Assembly (NCBI RefSeq): GCF_048771995.1
Contig: NC_133030.1
Span: 60,730,001 to 60,794,000 of the forward strand
Length of the DNA: 64,000 bases
Source of the DNA: Taeniopygia guttata
Taxonomy: Eukaryota > Chordata > Aves > Passeriformes > Estrildidae
Direction of reading: 5' to 3'
Below the pieces are notes generated by a model. That model made no database searches, was not told where the DNA came from, and saw only the letters and a list, made by a program, of their open reading frames with translations. Positions 24,801-33,043 of this stretch are shown here, one piece after another (the stretch's first letter is position 1; the number at the start of each line of letters is the position of its first letter). A program made the position numbers and the translations under genes.

Positions 24801-27448
24801 CTGGCTTTAGACGTTCACAGCCATATATTATTCTCTATGTGTTTATGTACTTTACATTGTTTCACCCTTCAAAAAATGGCAAATATATTGAGCTCAAGAA
24901 AAGTTTTGTTGATTCTTCAGGGCTATCAAAAAATGAAGCTGTCACTACAAAATAAATTTTCTCTCCCTTGAGTGATATCTTACTCTTTAAATGCACTTAT
25001 TAGAAATCATCTGTTTTAGTTCTCTGTCAAACAACTTGTCACTGCTCTTCTCACAACAAAATTCTCCAGTTATTCCCTGACAAAAACAAAAAAACCCAAC
25101 CAAACCCATAATGACTGAAAGTCTAAACAAATTGTGATCTAAGAGTATCCAACATTGTCTTGGCATTAGCAGGGCCACACCTGATGCTCATAGGATGGAC
25201 TTTTATAATTCTTGAGCATTTTACTCTCAGTATGAGGTAAATCAGTCACAGGAAGAGCTCAGTGTTTGAACATCACTGTGCTCTGATCAGCATCCTTGTA
25301 ATGGCAAACATGACTTTGCATCCAACAATGCCCTCCAATGTTTTCATATTCTGTTTTGTTCCAGAAGGTCAACACTTTGCTCAACTTCCTGCAATCCTAC
25401 TGTACTCCCTCAGCAGGGTTTTAGAGGCACAGTTCTGAAAATCCTCCTATAAACCATATCAATCCTGCTATAAATTCTGGCAGATCCTAAACTAGGACCA
25501 TTCAGGAAGTTGAAGGCCAGATGGACTCCTTTAGCCTCACCTCTTGTACTCATATTCTATCAAAATTTCAGAGATACCCCTGGACTGAAGGGTGTCTTGG
25601 CTCTGGCTTAATCAGACCTTTCAGAGAGGTGCCCAGCCTTAATTAAAACATCAAGAGAGATGAATTCACCATTTTCTTTAGCAAGGAAGTGCCACAAACT
25701 CCCCTAAACGTTCTGTTTTGCAGCTGTGAGTGAATCAAGCACAGTAGGCTCTTGCTATGCACACACTTCTACTCACTTTCATTTACCTGTGGATGCACTG
25801 TCATCCTCAAAGCGTGCAACTGAGACACAAAAAGTGCTAAACATTTAGGAAGGCAGGGGGGACAGCTAGATCAGCCTTTCAATAGTGCAGTAAGAAGAAT
25901 ACAACACTAAATATTGTTAGTGCAGGGAGCCAAGGTGAGAATTCCTGCATGCTGCGAGCACTCTCACACCTGTAAAAGCAACACAGCTGGACTTGTCCTT
26001 GTCAAAGTAAGCTCACAGATCAAAAAGTCTACTAAGCCTTTCACAGTGCCTCGCCACCTATCACTTAACATTTATGTGCCAGCCCTGCTTTAGTCAGTTT
26101 TAAAGCCGTTGTGCAAGAATTAGCAAGCAGTTACAAGGCATTAGTGGACTAAGTACTTTCTTTTTCAAATCCAAGCGCAGGAACCAAGGCAGAATCATAA
26201 AATGAGCTACCAAAGGTCACAAAAGTCAATGTCAAAACCAAGATTAGAAGCCCTGAATTCCTGGATCCTAGCCCTGTGCTCAAACCCTTTCCCCACCATT
26301 TAAAACATTTGTTAACAAATGTAGAACTTCGGGCACGTGCTTTACTTGTACCTGCACGGGTCACAAAGGGACAGGCATTTCCAAAAAAAAAAAACTGGCC
26401 TTACCCATAAGAAGATTATTAGAAGTCTTTCCACAAACGCCAACCCTTCCATCCTCTCCTCCCCAGCCCCAAACCACTCCCACCTCCTGCCCTCCCTGCT
26501 CCCTCCAGCACTTACCAAAAAGCAAAGTTGTGGCCAGTTGTGGATAAAATACCTGTATGTGTAAATGGAGTAGGGTTCAGACAGATCTTTGGTGATCAGT
26601 CTCATGATATCGGGCATCTGCAGCTCTGACTCATACTGGACGTATCGTATCGTTAGGTCCTCCTCGGGCTGACAGTCCGTTCCCGAGCCTTTCAAACTGC
26701 AGGCTGCTGCTAAGGACCCGGAGAGTAGCTGCAGGGACTCCTCCTCCTCCTCCCCTCCTTCATCCCCCTCCTCCTGCTCTTCCTCCTCCAAGCCAGTCTC
26801 TCCTGCCAGCCCATTGCGGGCTGCAGTCTTAGCAGCAGCAGTGGCGGTGGTGGCAGCAGGCTGGCTCCTGTCCCCTTTAGCTGGGGGAGAAGGAGGAGGA
26901 GAGGGTGCAGTCCTTCCCTGGGGAGGGAGGTGGTTGGCGTGGGGGGACGAGCAGGGCGCTGCGCTGGGGGGCGACGGCTGCTGCTGTCCGGAGCCCATTG
27001 TTTTGCTGGCTCGCTTGTTCTCCAGCCCCTCGGGGGCCGCCCCTGCCTCCGAGCCGAGGATCTTGCCCTTGAGGGAGGCCCGCAGGTGCCGCAGCTCGGG
27101 GCTGATGAGGCCGTTGAGCTGGTGGTTGTGGTGCGGGGGGTGGTGGTGGTGGCGGTGATGGTGGCGGTGCTGCTGCGGGCCCCCCTTGCCGCCCTCGCTG
27201 CTTCCTCCTCCTCCTCCTCGCTGCTGCTGCTCCCGTCCGCCCGCGGGTCCCTCCTCTTCCTCCTCCTCCTCTTCTTCGGCCTCCTCGTCCTGGGCGCCGG
27301 TGCAGGCGGCGGCGGCGGCGGCGGCATAGGAGGCGGCAGAGGAGGAGGAGGAGGAAGCAGCCCCCCCTCCTCCTCCTCCGGGGAAGGGGGAGAGCGTGTC
27401 CCCCTGCGGGGACAGGACGCTGCTAGGCCCCGGCGGTACCTCGGCCAT
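9724..27448 (-). CDS. NAA30: NAA30, NatC N-alpha-acetyltransferase catalytic subunit (whole CDS, 4 coding exons)
   Basis: The CDS joins 27448-26516, 19206-19083, 17060-17005 and 9861-9724 on the minus strand and encodes 416 residues. NAA30 is the catalytic subunit of cytosolic NatC, which works with NAA35 and NAA38 and transfers acetyl from acetyl-CoA to protein N-termini beginning Met-Leu, Met-Ile, Met-Phe and similar. Residues 1-264 are low complexity with a conserved island [17 protein letters not shown] at 111-127. The GNAT fold runs from about 266 to 416. The acetyl-CoA motif RxxGxG is R348-RK-G351-I-G353, with its last codon split across exons 2 and 3. The C-terminus ends LRLKLWLR. Exon phases are 0, 1, 0. 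Introns are about 7.3, 2.0 and 7.1 kb, all GT/AG. I remember the human protein as 362 residues; the excess here lies in the N-terminal homopolymers. Identification is very secure; the start is the first in-frame ATG, in a good context. Confidence 0.97.
10428..10545 (-). mobile_element. CR1 LINE 3' fragment in NAA30 intron 3
   Basis: Starts AGAATCACAGAGTGGTCTGG and is truncated after GATCCAGCTTGGG. Confidence 0.88.
10738..10795. repeat. A/C-rich low-complexity tract in intron 3
   Basis: A14 followed by AACAAAC-type sequence. Confidence 0.9.
11320..11419. repeat. Short inverted repeat (17-bp perfect arms)
   Basis: GGCAGCCAGTGGTTAGA at 11320-11336 is matched by its exact reverse complement at 11403-11419, with partial pairing continuing inward to GTGACC/GGTGACC. 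The 66-nt spacer is AT-rich. It lies inside NAA30 intron 3. It may be the remnant of a small foldback element. Confidence 0.7.
12995..13744. mobile_element. TA-flanked long inverted-repeat element (foldback/MITE-like)
   Basis: Left arm 12995-13250 and right arm 13479-13744 are reverse complements over about 260 bp, roughly 90% identical by eye, around a 228-bp centre. The outer ends are AAATGACACACC and its complement, each directly flanked by TA (12993-12994 and 13745-13746). A TA target duplication is the hallmark of Tc1/mariner-type insertions. No transposase is present. Each arm contains a second, smaller palindrome (13515-13566 on the right, 13164-13214 on the left). The family name is unknown to me; the mobile-element reading is inference from the ends. 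Confidence 0.65.
13515..13566. repeat. Nested 23-bp palindrome in the right arm
   Basis: ATTCACTTCATATTACTGAA at 13515 pairs with its complement ending at 13566. The arms are 23 bp with one mismatch and a 6-nt loop. The left arm has a more decayed counterpart at 13164-13214, so the palindrome predates the divergence of the arms. Confidence 0.85.
17005..17060 (-). CDS. NAA30: NAA30 coding exon 3 (end of codon 353 to residue 371)
   Basis: This is a 56-nt exon. The acceptor is CTGTGTTTCAG, ending at 17061; the donor is GTAAGA at 17004. It completes Gly353 and encodes [18 protein letters not shown], the helix that follows the acetyl-CoA loop. It restores phase 0. It is too short to be noticed as an open frame on its own and is supported by exact agreement with the NAA30 family and by both splice sites. 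Confidence 0.94.
17061..19082 (-). other. NAA30 intron between coding exons 2 and 3
   Basis: A 2.0-kb GT/AG intron of AT-rich sequence with short A tracts. Nothing else is recognised. Confidence 0.85.
19083..19206 (-). CDS. NAA30: NAA30 coding exon 2 (residues 312-352 and first base of 353)
   Basis: This 124-nt exon follows an AG acceptor at 19208-19207 and ends before a GTAAGA donor at 19082. It encodes [20 protein letters not shown], then [20 protein letters not shown], then I, the central beta strands of the GNAT fold. It also carries most of the acetyl-CoA pyrophosphate-binding loop. It ends in phase 1; the last base joins the GT of the next exon to make Gly353. Residue 350 is Lys where I remember Asn in human NAA30; this position is one of the variable x residues of RxxGxG. 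Confidence 0.95.
19207..26515 (-). other. NAA30 intron between coding exons 1 and 2
   Basis: A 7.3-kb GT/AG intron. It contains one CR1 fragment (23451-23540) and otherwise AT-rich unique-looking sequence. I see no further coding exon, RNA gene or array in it. Confidence 0.85.
23451..23540 (-). mobile_element. CR1 LINE 3' fragment in the first coding intron
   Basis: Starts ACAGAATCCCAGAATGGTTT and ends after GGGACACCTTCCACTGG. Confidence 0.88.
26516..27448 (-). CDS. NAA30: NAA30 coding exon with the start codon (residues 1-311)
   Basis: This 933-nt coding segment starts at ATG 27448-27446 (G at -3 and G at +4, a good Kozak context) and ends with codons for CFL before the donor GTAAGT at 26515. 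It opens [10 protein letters not shown], as in other vertebrate NAA30 proteins. Low-complexity runs follow: Gly 24-29, Ser 32-37, Ala 42-48, Glu 58-66, Gly 78-82, a His-rich block 94-109 and a Glu-rich block around 221-245. The conserved NAA30 block lies at 111-127, and the first part of the GNAT domain ([10 protein letters not shown] to WPQLCFL) occupies the last 47 codons. Reading past the donor gives an unrelated tail of 57 residues, so the exon boundary is clear. Confidence 0.95.
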
Positions 27449-27451
27449 ATC

Positions 27452-27758
27452 CTACGGGAGAGACCGACACAAACTCACCGGGGATGAGGAGGAGGAGGAG
27501 GGCGCCAAACCCAACGGGGGCGACGGGAAGGTGTGGGGAGGAGGGAGGGAGGGAAGGAGGAGCGGCGGCCTCACGGGCCGCGCTCGGCGGGGAGAGCGGA
27601 GCGCGGAGGGGGGGGGCGCGAACAAAGGCACGCACGGTGCCCGGGCCGCCCCTCGCCGCCCCGCCGGCCCCTCTGGCGGCTGCCCCGCTGCCCCCGCGGG
27701 CGGGGCCGTTCCCGGAGCGCTCGGGGCCCGGGGTCCCGCCGCCGCCGCCGCCACTCAC
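27452..27758 (-). other. NAA30: Probable 5' UTR intron of NAA30
   Basis: A strong donor, GCGGCG|GTGAGT, has its GT at 27758-27757. A pyrimidine-rich acceptor, GGTCTCTCCCGTAG, ends at 27452, three bases before the ATG. Together they define a 307-nt GC-rich intron between a non-coding first exon (to 27759) and the exon holding the start codon. The splice sites are seen; their use is inferred. Confidence 0.45.
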
Positions 27759-27839
27759 CGCCGCGTCTGGGCAGCTCCCGCTCCGCCGCCGCCAAGCGCG
27801 GCCGCCGCCGCCGTAAAACCCGCGGCCAGTTCCTGTCGG

Positions 27840-27900
27840 CCCCTACGACACTTCCTCCCTTGGCGGCCGCGCCTGGCGACGGCGGGGCGGGACCGGCGCC
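27840..27900 (-). promoter_or_regulatory. NAA30 core promoter region (ETS-like site and GC box)
   Basis: Within the CpG island, just upstream of the likely first exon, CACTTCCTCC at 27849-27858 (minus strand GGAGGAAGTG) matches an ETS/GABP-type site. GGGGCGGG at 27884-27891 is an SP1-type GC box. There is no TATA box. This layout is usual for housekeeping genes such as NAA30. The start site is placed only roughly, near 27840. Confidence 0.5.
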
Positions 27901-28140
27901 CTCTGAGGGGAACCGGGGCGGGGGCACCGGGACGGAACCGGCGGGGTGGGAATGGCCCGCTGAGGTCCCGGAGCCCCGCCGATGGCTGAGTGATGCGCCT
28001 CTCCTCTCAGCACAGATGGATCAGGAGATGGGCAAAGATACAAGAGAGGCTCCAATTCCCCGATGTGGTTCTCCAAGCTGTTTAATCCATGAGAGGAGGG
28101 GGAAAAAAGCGAAAATGGCCTTATCTAGGCTCTGGACAGG

Positions 28141-28479
28141 GAGGGCTTTCTGGTGTTACAGTGGGCTCGGGCTATGCCTTTCCCCATCCCCGGGACCCCC
28201 GGGACTCTGATCAAGACAAGCCTGGTCCCCAACGGGGTTGGCGGAGAGCCAGAGAAACCTTCCCTGTCCAGAGCATAGATAAAGTGATGACCCTTCCTGC
28301 TTGCTCTCTTCCCCCCCCCCTCTTTCCCATGGAATAGAGATCTGGAAATCCACATCGGGGTGAGAGCCTCTTTTGGAATCTTTGCCCATCTCCTGATGTT
28401 CCTCCCCTCAAGGCCTCCTATCTCTGGGCTAGCCTAATAAGAGAGGGAGAAATGTCATCCGTCAATCCCATCAGAGCAG
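28141..28479. repeat. Direct repeat unit, left copy
   Basis: Starts GAGGGCTTTCTGGTGTTACA and ends CCATCAGAGCAG. It matches 29186-29520 over its full length. It contains a homopolymeric C run near 28311 that is absent from the right copy. Part of it (28254-28398) is the inverted partner of 28020-28140, so this stretch could form a large hairpin. Confidence 0.8.
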
Positions 28480-29185
28480 TGTCGGAACTCAAAATGTCCC
28501 TCAGACATTTTTAGAGGTTCCAGGCCCTGGTCAAAAGCATTTTAGACCCTGGCAAGCAGCTGAAAACAGCTGTGATCTTGAGTTTGAGCCATGGAATGAA
28601 TTACCAACTTTGAAGGTGGAACAAGCGGTCACAGAGGGTTAGATGCTATAGTAAAAGTAGTTACAAATTAGAGGGGAAATTTTTTTAGTATTGTACAGGG
28701 GGGTTTTAACACCTGTACAGGGGGGTTTTACTTTGTACAGGGGGGTCAGGAGTTCTAAGATGGAGGAAAGTGGGCCTGATCCTGTTCTTCCTCCTTCTTC
28801 TTCCTTACCTCCATGTTCTTGGTGATGTTGGCACTCACAGATTGGTTTAGAGTAGAAGAGCACATTGTAACATACATAGTAGGTATTGGGGAAAATCTGT
28901 AAACATATAATACGTAATATATCATATAAAAGATAGCAGCAGCCTTGGGAGGGGAGAGAGACGACGGAGACACCGGACAGTGAGGGTGTCAGGAGAGTGT
29001 GTGTCTCTGCCTGGGCTGCTGATCTAGGCAGCCGCAGCGGGCGAAGACAATCTTTTAGATAGCTAGCAATAAACTGCCTTGAGACCGAACCACAAGAGGC
29101 TGCGGAGTTTTTCTTTGGAAGCACGGGTTGGAGGAGAGACTTTACCTCCACACGAGACCCCTGAATCAATCCCGGGGTTCTCACA
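28453..29185 (+). mobile_element. LTR-like segment with TATA box and poly(A) signal
   Basis: A purine run, AGAGAGGGAGAAA, ends directly before TGTCATCC at 28453 and resembles a polypurine tract. TATAAAAG lies at 28925-28932, AATAAA at 29068-29073, and the segment ends TCTCACA at 29185. That order is the plus-strand U3-R-U5 layout of a retroviral LTR. The 5' end could instead be TGTCGG at 28480, where the direct repeat ends. It points away from NAA30. Confidence 0.55.
28692..28745 (+). repeat. Three tandem TGTACAGGGGGG motifs in the LTR-like segment
   Basis: Copies at 28692-28703, 28714-28725 and 28734-28745, separated by short T-rich spacers. They lie in the U3-like part, where repeated enhancer elements are common. 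Confidence 0.75.
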
Positions 29186-29520
29186 GAGGGCTTTCTGGTG
29201 TTACAGCGCACTTGGGCTATGCCTTTCCCCATTCCCCGGGACCCCCGGGACTCTGATCAAGATAAACCTGGTCCCCTCCGGGGTTGGCGGAGAGCCAGAG
29301 AAGCCTTCCCTGTCCAGAGCTTAGATAAAGCCATGACCTTTCCTGTTTGCTCTCTTTCCCCTGGACCTCATGGAATAAAGAGCTGAACAACTACATCGGG
29401 GTGAGAGCTTCTTTTGGAATCTTTGCCCATCTCCTGATGTTCCTCCCCTCAAGGCCTCGTGTCTCTGGGCTAGCCTGATAAGAGAGGGAGAAATGTCATC
29501 CGTCAATCCCATCAGAGCAG
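29186..29520. repeat. Direct repeat unit, right copy
   Basis: Full-length partner of 28141-28479. It contains GGAATAAAGAGCTG, so the unit may itself derive from an LTR R/U5 region. It stops at the same GAGCAG as the left copy and then meets unrelated or inverted sequence. Confidence 0.8.
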
Positions 29521-29576
29521 GAAGGAAGGGACCAGGCTTATCCCTGGGATGGGGAAAGCGTGTCCCGAGCACACTG

Positions 29577-29875
29577 TGACAGCTGAACACATCCATCAGA
29601 GTGTCCCCAGCATTGCCTCCCTGTGCCTCAGAGCGCTGTCCCAGCTCCCATTTCTGCCAGGCTGTGCCCATTCCCTGAGGAGCCTGCTCAGTGCCCAGCA
29701 CCTCTGGGGGAAGAGCCTTTCCTGATATCCAGCCTAACCCTGCTGTTCCCTCAGCCCCTGCGCTGCGGGCTGGACAGACCAAATGTCCTCAGCTGCTCCT
29801 CATGAGGCCCCTGCAGACCCTTCCCCATCCCTGTGGCGGCCTCTGGATGCTCTGGAATAGCTTTGTGTCTTTTGT
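29577..29875 (-). mobile_element. CR1 LINE fragment
   Basis: CR1 3' region with AGCTGCTCCTCATGAGGCC and ATGCTCTGGAATAGCTTTG. Adjacent to the LTR cluster and to a second CR1 piece. Confidence 0.65.
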
Positions 29876-29879
29876 TTTC

Positions 29880-30265
29880 AACACCTTCAGGGATGGTGAA
29901 TCCACCACATCCCTGAGCAGTCCATTCCAATGTCTAATCACCCTTCCAGTGAAGAAATTCTTCCTGGCATCTAACCTAACCATCCCCTGGCACATCTGAG
30001 GAGTATGTCCTGTTGTCCTGTCCCTGTTCCCTGGGAGCAGAGCCCGACCTGAGGCTGTCCCCTCCTGTCAGGAGCTGTGCAAAGCCACAAGGTCCCTCCT
30101 GAGCCTCCTTTTCTCGCTCAGCTGCTCCTCATCAAACTTGTGCTCCAGACCCTTCCCTGGACTTGTTCCAGTCCCTAAATGTCCTTCCTAGATTGTGGAA
30201 CCCAGGGCTGGCAGTGTGGCCTCAGCAGTACCCAGCACAGGGGACAGCCACTCTCTGCCCACAAG
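29880..30265 (-). mobile_element. CR1 LINE fragment, second subfamily
   Basis: Contains CAGTCCATTCCAATGTCTAA, AGTGAAGAAATTCTTCC and GCTGCTCCTCATCAAACTTG, the reversed CR1 3' region. Confidence 0.85.
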
Positions 30266-30964
30266 GACATTCCCAGCTGTGTTTAGTCTGGGGACAGGAG
30301 CCAGAGGTGTTTTGGTGACACTCTGTTGCAGATCAGAGCACAGGAATTGTTGATTTTCCTTCCAGAAGCTGCATGAGGGATGTCATTCCTGCCTGGATAA
30401 GCCTTGGGCTGCGTTGTGTGACTGGTAACAATGGAAATTCAGCAAGGCTGAAAGACTTTCAAGCCATGTCTGCTGCTCTTCTGCCTCAAATAAATTATTT
30501 TAAGAGTGCTACTGGATGCCACAGCAAAAAACAAGTCCTTTAGATGTGAATATTATATTAATTGCACAGAAGACCCCTCAAAATGCAGAGAAATTGTGTG
30601 GGGTTTTTTTTCTTTTCTCACATGAAGCTTTGCAGGCCCCTCATAAGACTTGCTCATTTTCGTTTACTACAGTTATTTTTCGAGGAAGTGACAGGTCTGG
30701 GCTTAAAAGTAAAATCCAGGAACTGCTCTACATGTCCTAACAGGATTCTTTAATTAGGAAGAATAAATAGTGTGGGGTTACAGCCTCCTGTTTACTAAGT
30801 GGTTAATGCTGAAGTAAAGTGGGAAAAGAGTAGAAGACCTGTTGGAAATTGAGGGAATTAAAGGCTTCTATTCAAAGTAACTACTTATAGAAATACTGAA
30901 ATTTTGAGAAAGAAATTGATATCTGAATCCTTTTATATTTATTTATTCTTTTCCAAGTCTCTTT

Positions 30965-31118
30965 TGCCCCATCCCTGGAAGTGTCCAAGGCCAGGCTGGA
31001 TGGGGTTTGGAGCAGCCTGCTCTAGTGGAAGGTGTCCCTGTCAATGGCAAGGGCGTTGGAACAAAATTATTTTTAAGGTCCTTCCAACCCAAACCATCCT
31101 GTGATTATTCTATGATTC
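30965..31118 (+). mobile_element. CR1 LINE 3' end
   Basis: Plus-strand order GGCCAGGCTGGATGGGG, then GGTCCTTCCAACCC, ending in ATTCTATGATTC, the CR1 octamer-type terminus. Confidence 0.9.
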
Positions 31119-31514
31119 AGAAAGGTTAATTAATTTTATCTCTATCTGTGTTGGCTTTGTGCTCTGCAGATCTGTTTTTAAACACTTCTGTCTGCTCCAC
31201 AGAGGTGCTCACATACAAAACTGTGCTCAAAGGTTTCATTTTTATTTTTGTGTGTGTGTTATCAGGCACCAAAGGACCCTTGTGGGCCCGATGGAATTGC
31301 TCTGGTACAAGTTCACTGGCCTGGGGTAGCTTAAACAGAAAGAGCAAACAAATGTCAGGGCAGGACTGGCCCAAATTCTGCTCTCACTTGCCATGTAGCT
31401 GCTATGGGACTGGGAGAGTCAGAGCCACGTGTTAGGGTGATGTCTGTGTGAAGAAGACAGTCCAGGCCAGGAAACATTGTTAGAGAGGGTGAAGATGATC
31501 TAAATGATCATGAA

Positions 31515-31622
31515 AGCCTGGTCTGCTGGAAGGTGTTCTTGTCCATAGCATGAGGGTTGGAATAAAAAGATCTTTAGGGCCCCTTCCAACCCAAACCATT
31601 CCATGGTTCTTTGATTCTGTGG
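31515..31622 (+). mobile_element. CR1 LINE 3' end
   Basis: CCCTTCCAACCCAAACCATT followed by TTTGATTCTGTGG. Confidence 0.88.
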
Positions 31623-32578
31623 CTACTGCTGAGATATGCTCAGTCTAAGTTCCTACTTTGCTTAAGACTGTCTTAATTCTCCCCTCTGTTATGAAAACAG
31701 CTGCTTTGAAAGGGCATGTTCTCAGCCAGAACCCACACCTTTTTATTCCCCCCCCCCTAATTCTAGATACATTTTGCTCCTTAGTTCTCCTCTCACTGCT
31801 TTTTGAACATCCCTCAGCTGTGAGCACACTGCCCACCACAAACCACATGTTCTGGGGCTCAGACACAGACCTTGTTGTTTGTCATTCTTTGTTCAGTAAC
31901 TCTGCAACCTTGGAAGTATCCATGGCTAATTTGTCAAGAAAACAGCAACTTAACAAACTTTGGAAACTTAGTTCCAATATCTGTGTGAGGAAAGGGAGTT
32001 GCTGGTGGCATTCCTCTTCTCTTCAATGCTTAAAGCAAGTACCTATGCTTTGATTTAGTTTCACAGTTGCTCTCAAAGTATTATTATAGTAGAAAATGGA
32101 CATCTAAACTTGGCTTTATTCCCTGTGGTAACAAAGTGACATCCCAGCTGCACCAGAAATAAGGATGCTGGGACAAAATATCAAGCTGTACTTAGTTTGG
32201 ACAAAAAAATATATGAGAAGGTCAGTGCTTAATAAAGAAATTATTGTTTTTTATCTCAAAGAAGGGGAAGTAGTTTGACATGTGTGTGGCACAGAAGTAG
32301 AACTGAAAAGTTCTCTGTTGTTCTTCACTTATTAACAAACATTCTTTTAAAAAGTTACCCCTAATGGTGATTGCATTACTTGAGCTCTGAGCACACCAGC
32401 AAAACAGTAATTAAGTCTATTTTTCCTTTCCACCTGTCCAAATAAAAATAAATTATATATTTTGGAATCTGCTTTTTCACATGGGCAGATAAAAGTTTTT
32501 TTGTGGGACTGGCTATGGCCCTGAGGGCGTTCCCCATCCTGAGGTTCGCCCATTTGGGGTCAAGGTTAACTTTGAGAT

Positions 32579-33039
32579 TGATGCCTTGTGAAGGCTGCCC
32601 TAGAACAGAGGCTGTAGAGAGTTAAAGAATAAAATAGGGATTTATTAAAAGGATCTCCTCCATGGATCCACCTTGGGCAACACAAGAGCCCAGCCAAGGC
32701 TACACTCAAAATGAACCAAAATGGTCCCAAAATGGACAGCTGGTCACTGGGTTTCACACTTTTATAAGTTCTGCTCCATTTGCACATTGGAGTTCATTGT
32801 CCCATTCCAGCTTTAGCCCAGGCAGTCCCACCCTGCTTGTTTTTCTCTCTCCAGCCCACGGTGTTTGTGTTCCTGAGCTGAGATTTGGATCATTTGTCCT
32901 TGGTGCCCAGCTGGAGCAGGAATTGTTTTGTCTCCCTGCTCTGTGAAGAGAGCTCACCATCCCCTAAGATGAATCTCAGAATTACACACTAAAGCAGCAC
33001 AGAATCAAGAAAATATAAAAGCTAAAACTTGAGGCATCA
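32579..33039 (-). mobile_element. Solo LTR of an endogenous retrovirus (461 bp, intact ends)
   Basis: The ends are TGATGCC and GGCATCA, flanked on both sides by AGAT (32575-32578 and 33040-33043), a 4-bp target duplication as in ERV1-type elements. On the minus strand a TATAAAAG box is followed about 120 bases later by AATAAA. No gag, pol or env is adjacent, so this is a solo LTR. It is homologous to 44-480. Confidence 0.8.
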
Positions 33040-33043
33040 AGAT

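Larger units (their letters stand above)
26800..27990. promoter_or_regulatory. CpG island over the NAA30 promoter and first coding exon
   Basis: Very GC-rich sequence with dense CpG, in sharp contrast to the AT-rich introns and flanks. It covers the promoter, the probable 5' UTR intron and the low-complexity half of the first coding exon. It stops abruptly just before the LTR cluster that begins near 28012. Boundaries are by eye. Confidence 0.85.
28012..29562. mobile_element. Rearranged LTR cluster next to the NAA30 CpG island
   Basis: Two direct copies of a 335-339-bp unit (28141-28479 and 29186-29520), about 90% identical by eye, flank a 706-bp segment with LTR features. An inverted partial copy of the unit lies at 28020-28140, and a shorter inverted piece at about 29521-29562. 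There is no retroviral coding sequence. It could be a remnant of tandem or recombined LTR elements, or a non-autonomous element with the unit as its repeat. Ends are by eye. Confidence 0.6.
30266..32574. other. Gene-free interval with two CR1 ends
   Basis: Apart from the CR1 pieces at 30965-31118 and 31515-31622 it is unique-looking AT-rich DNA with no supported exon. Confidence 0.6.

Noticed and set aside
26710..27327. 205-codon minus-strand frame, and plus-strand frames 26930-27487, 27396-27989 and 27533-28210
   Set aside because: They are out-of-frame or antisense readings of the GC-rich NAA30 first exon and CpG island. Few stop codons are expected there by composition, and none shows a domain.
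27453..27479. A 27-nt GTGAGT...CCGTAG 'intron' just before the NAA30 start
   Set aside because: Far too short for a vertebrate intron. The donor at 27758 is a better partner for the acceptor.
28700..28745. Regularly spaced repeats resembling a CRISPR-like array
   Set aside because: Only three 12-bp copies in an LTR-like segment of a vertebrate genome.
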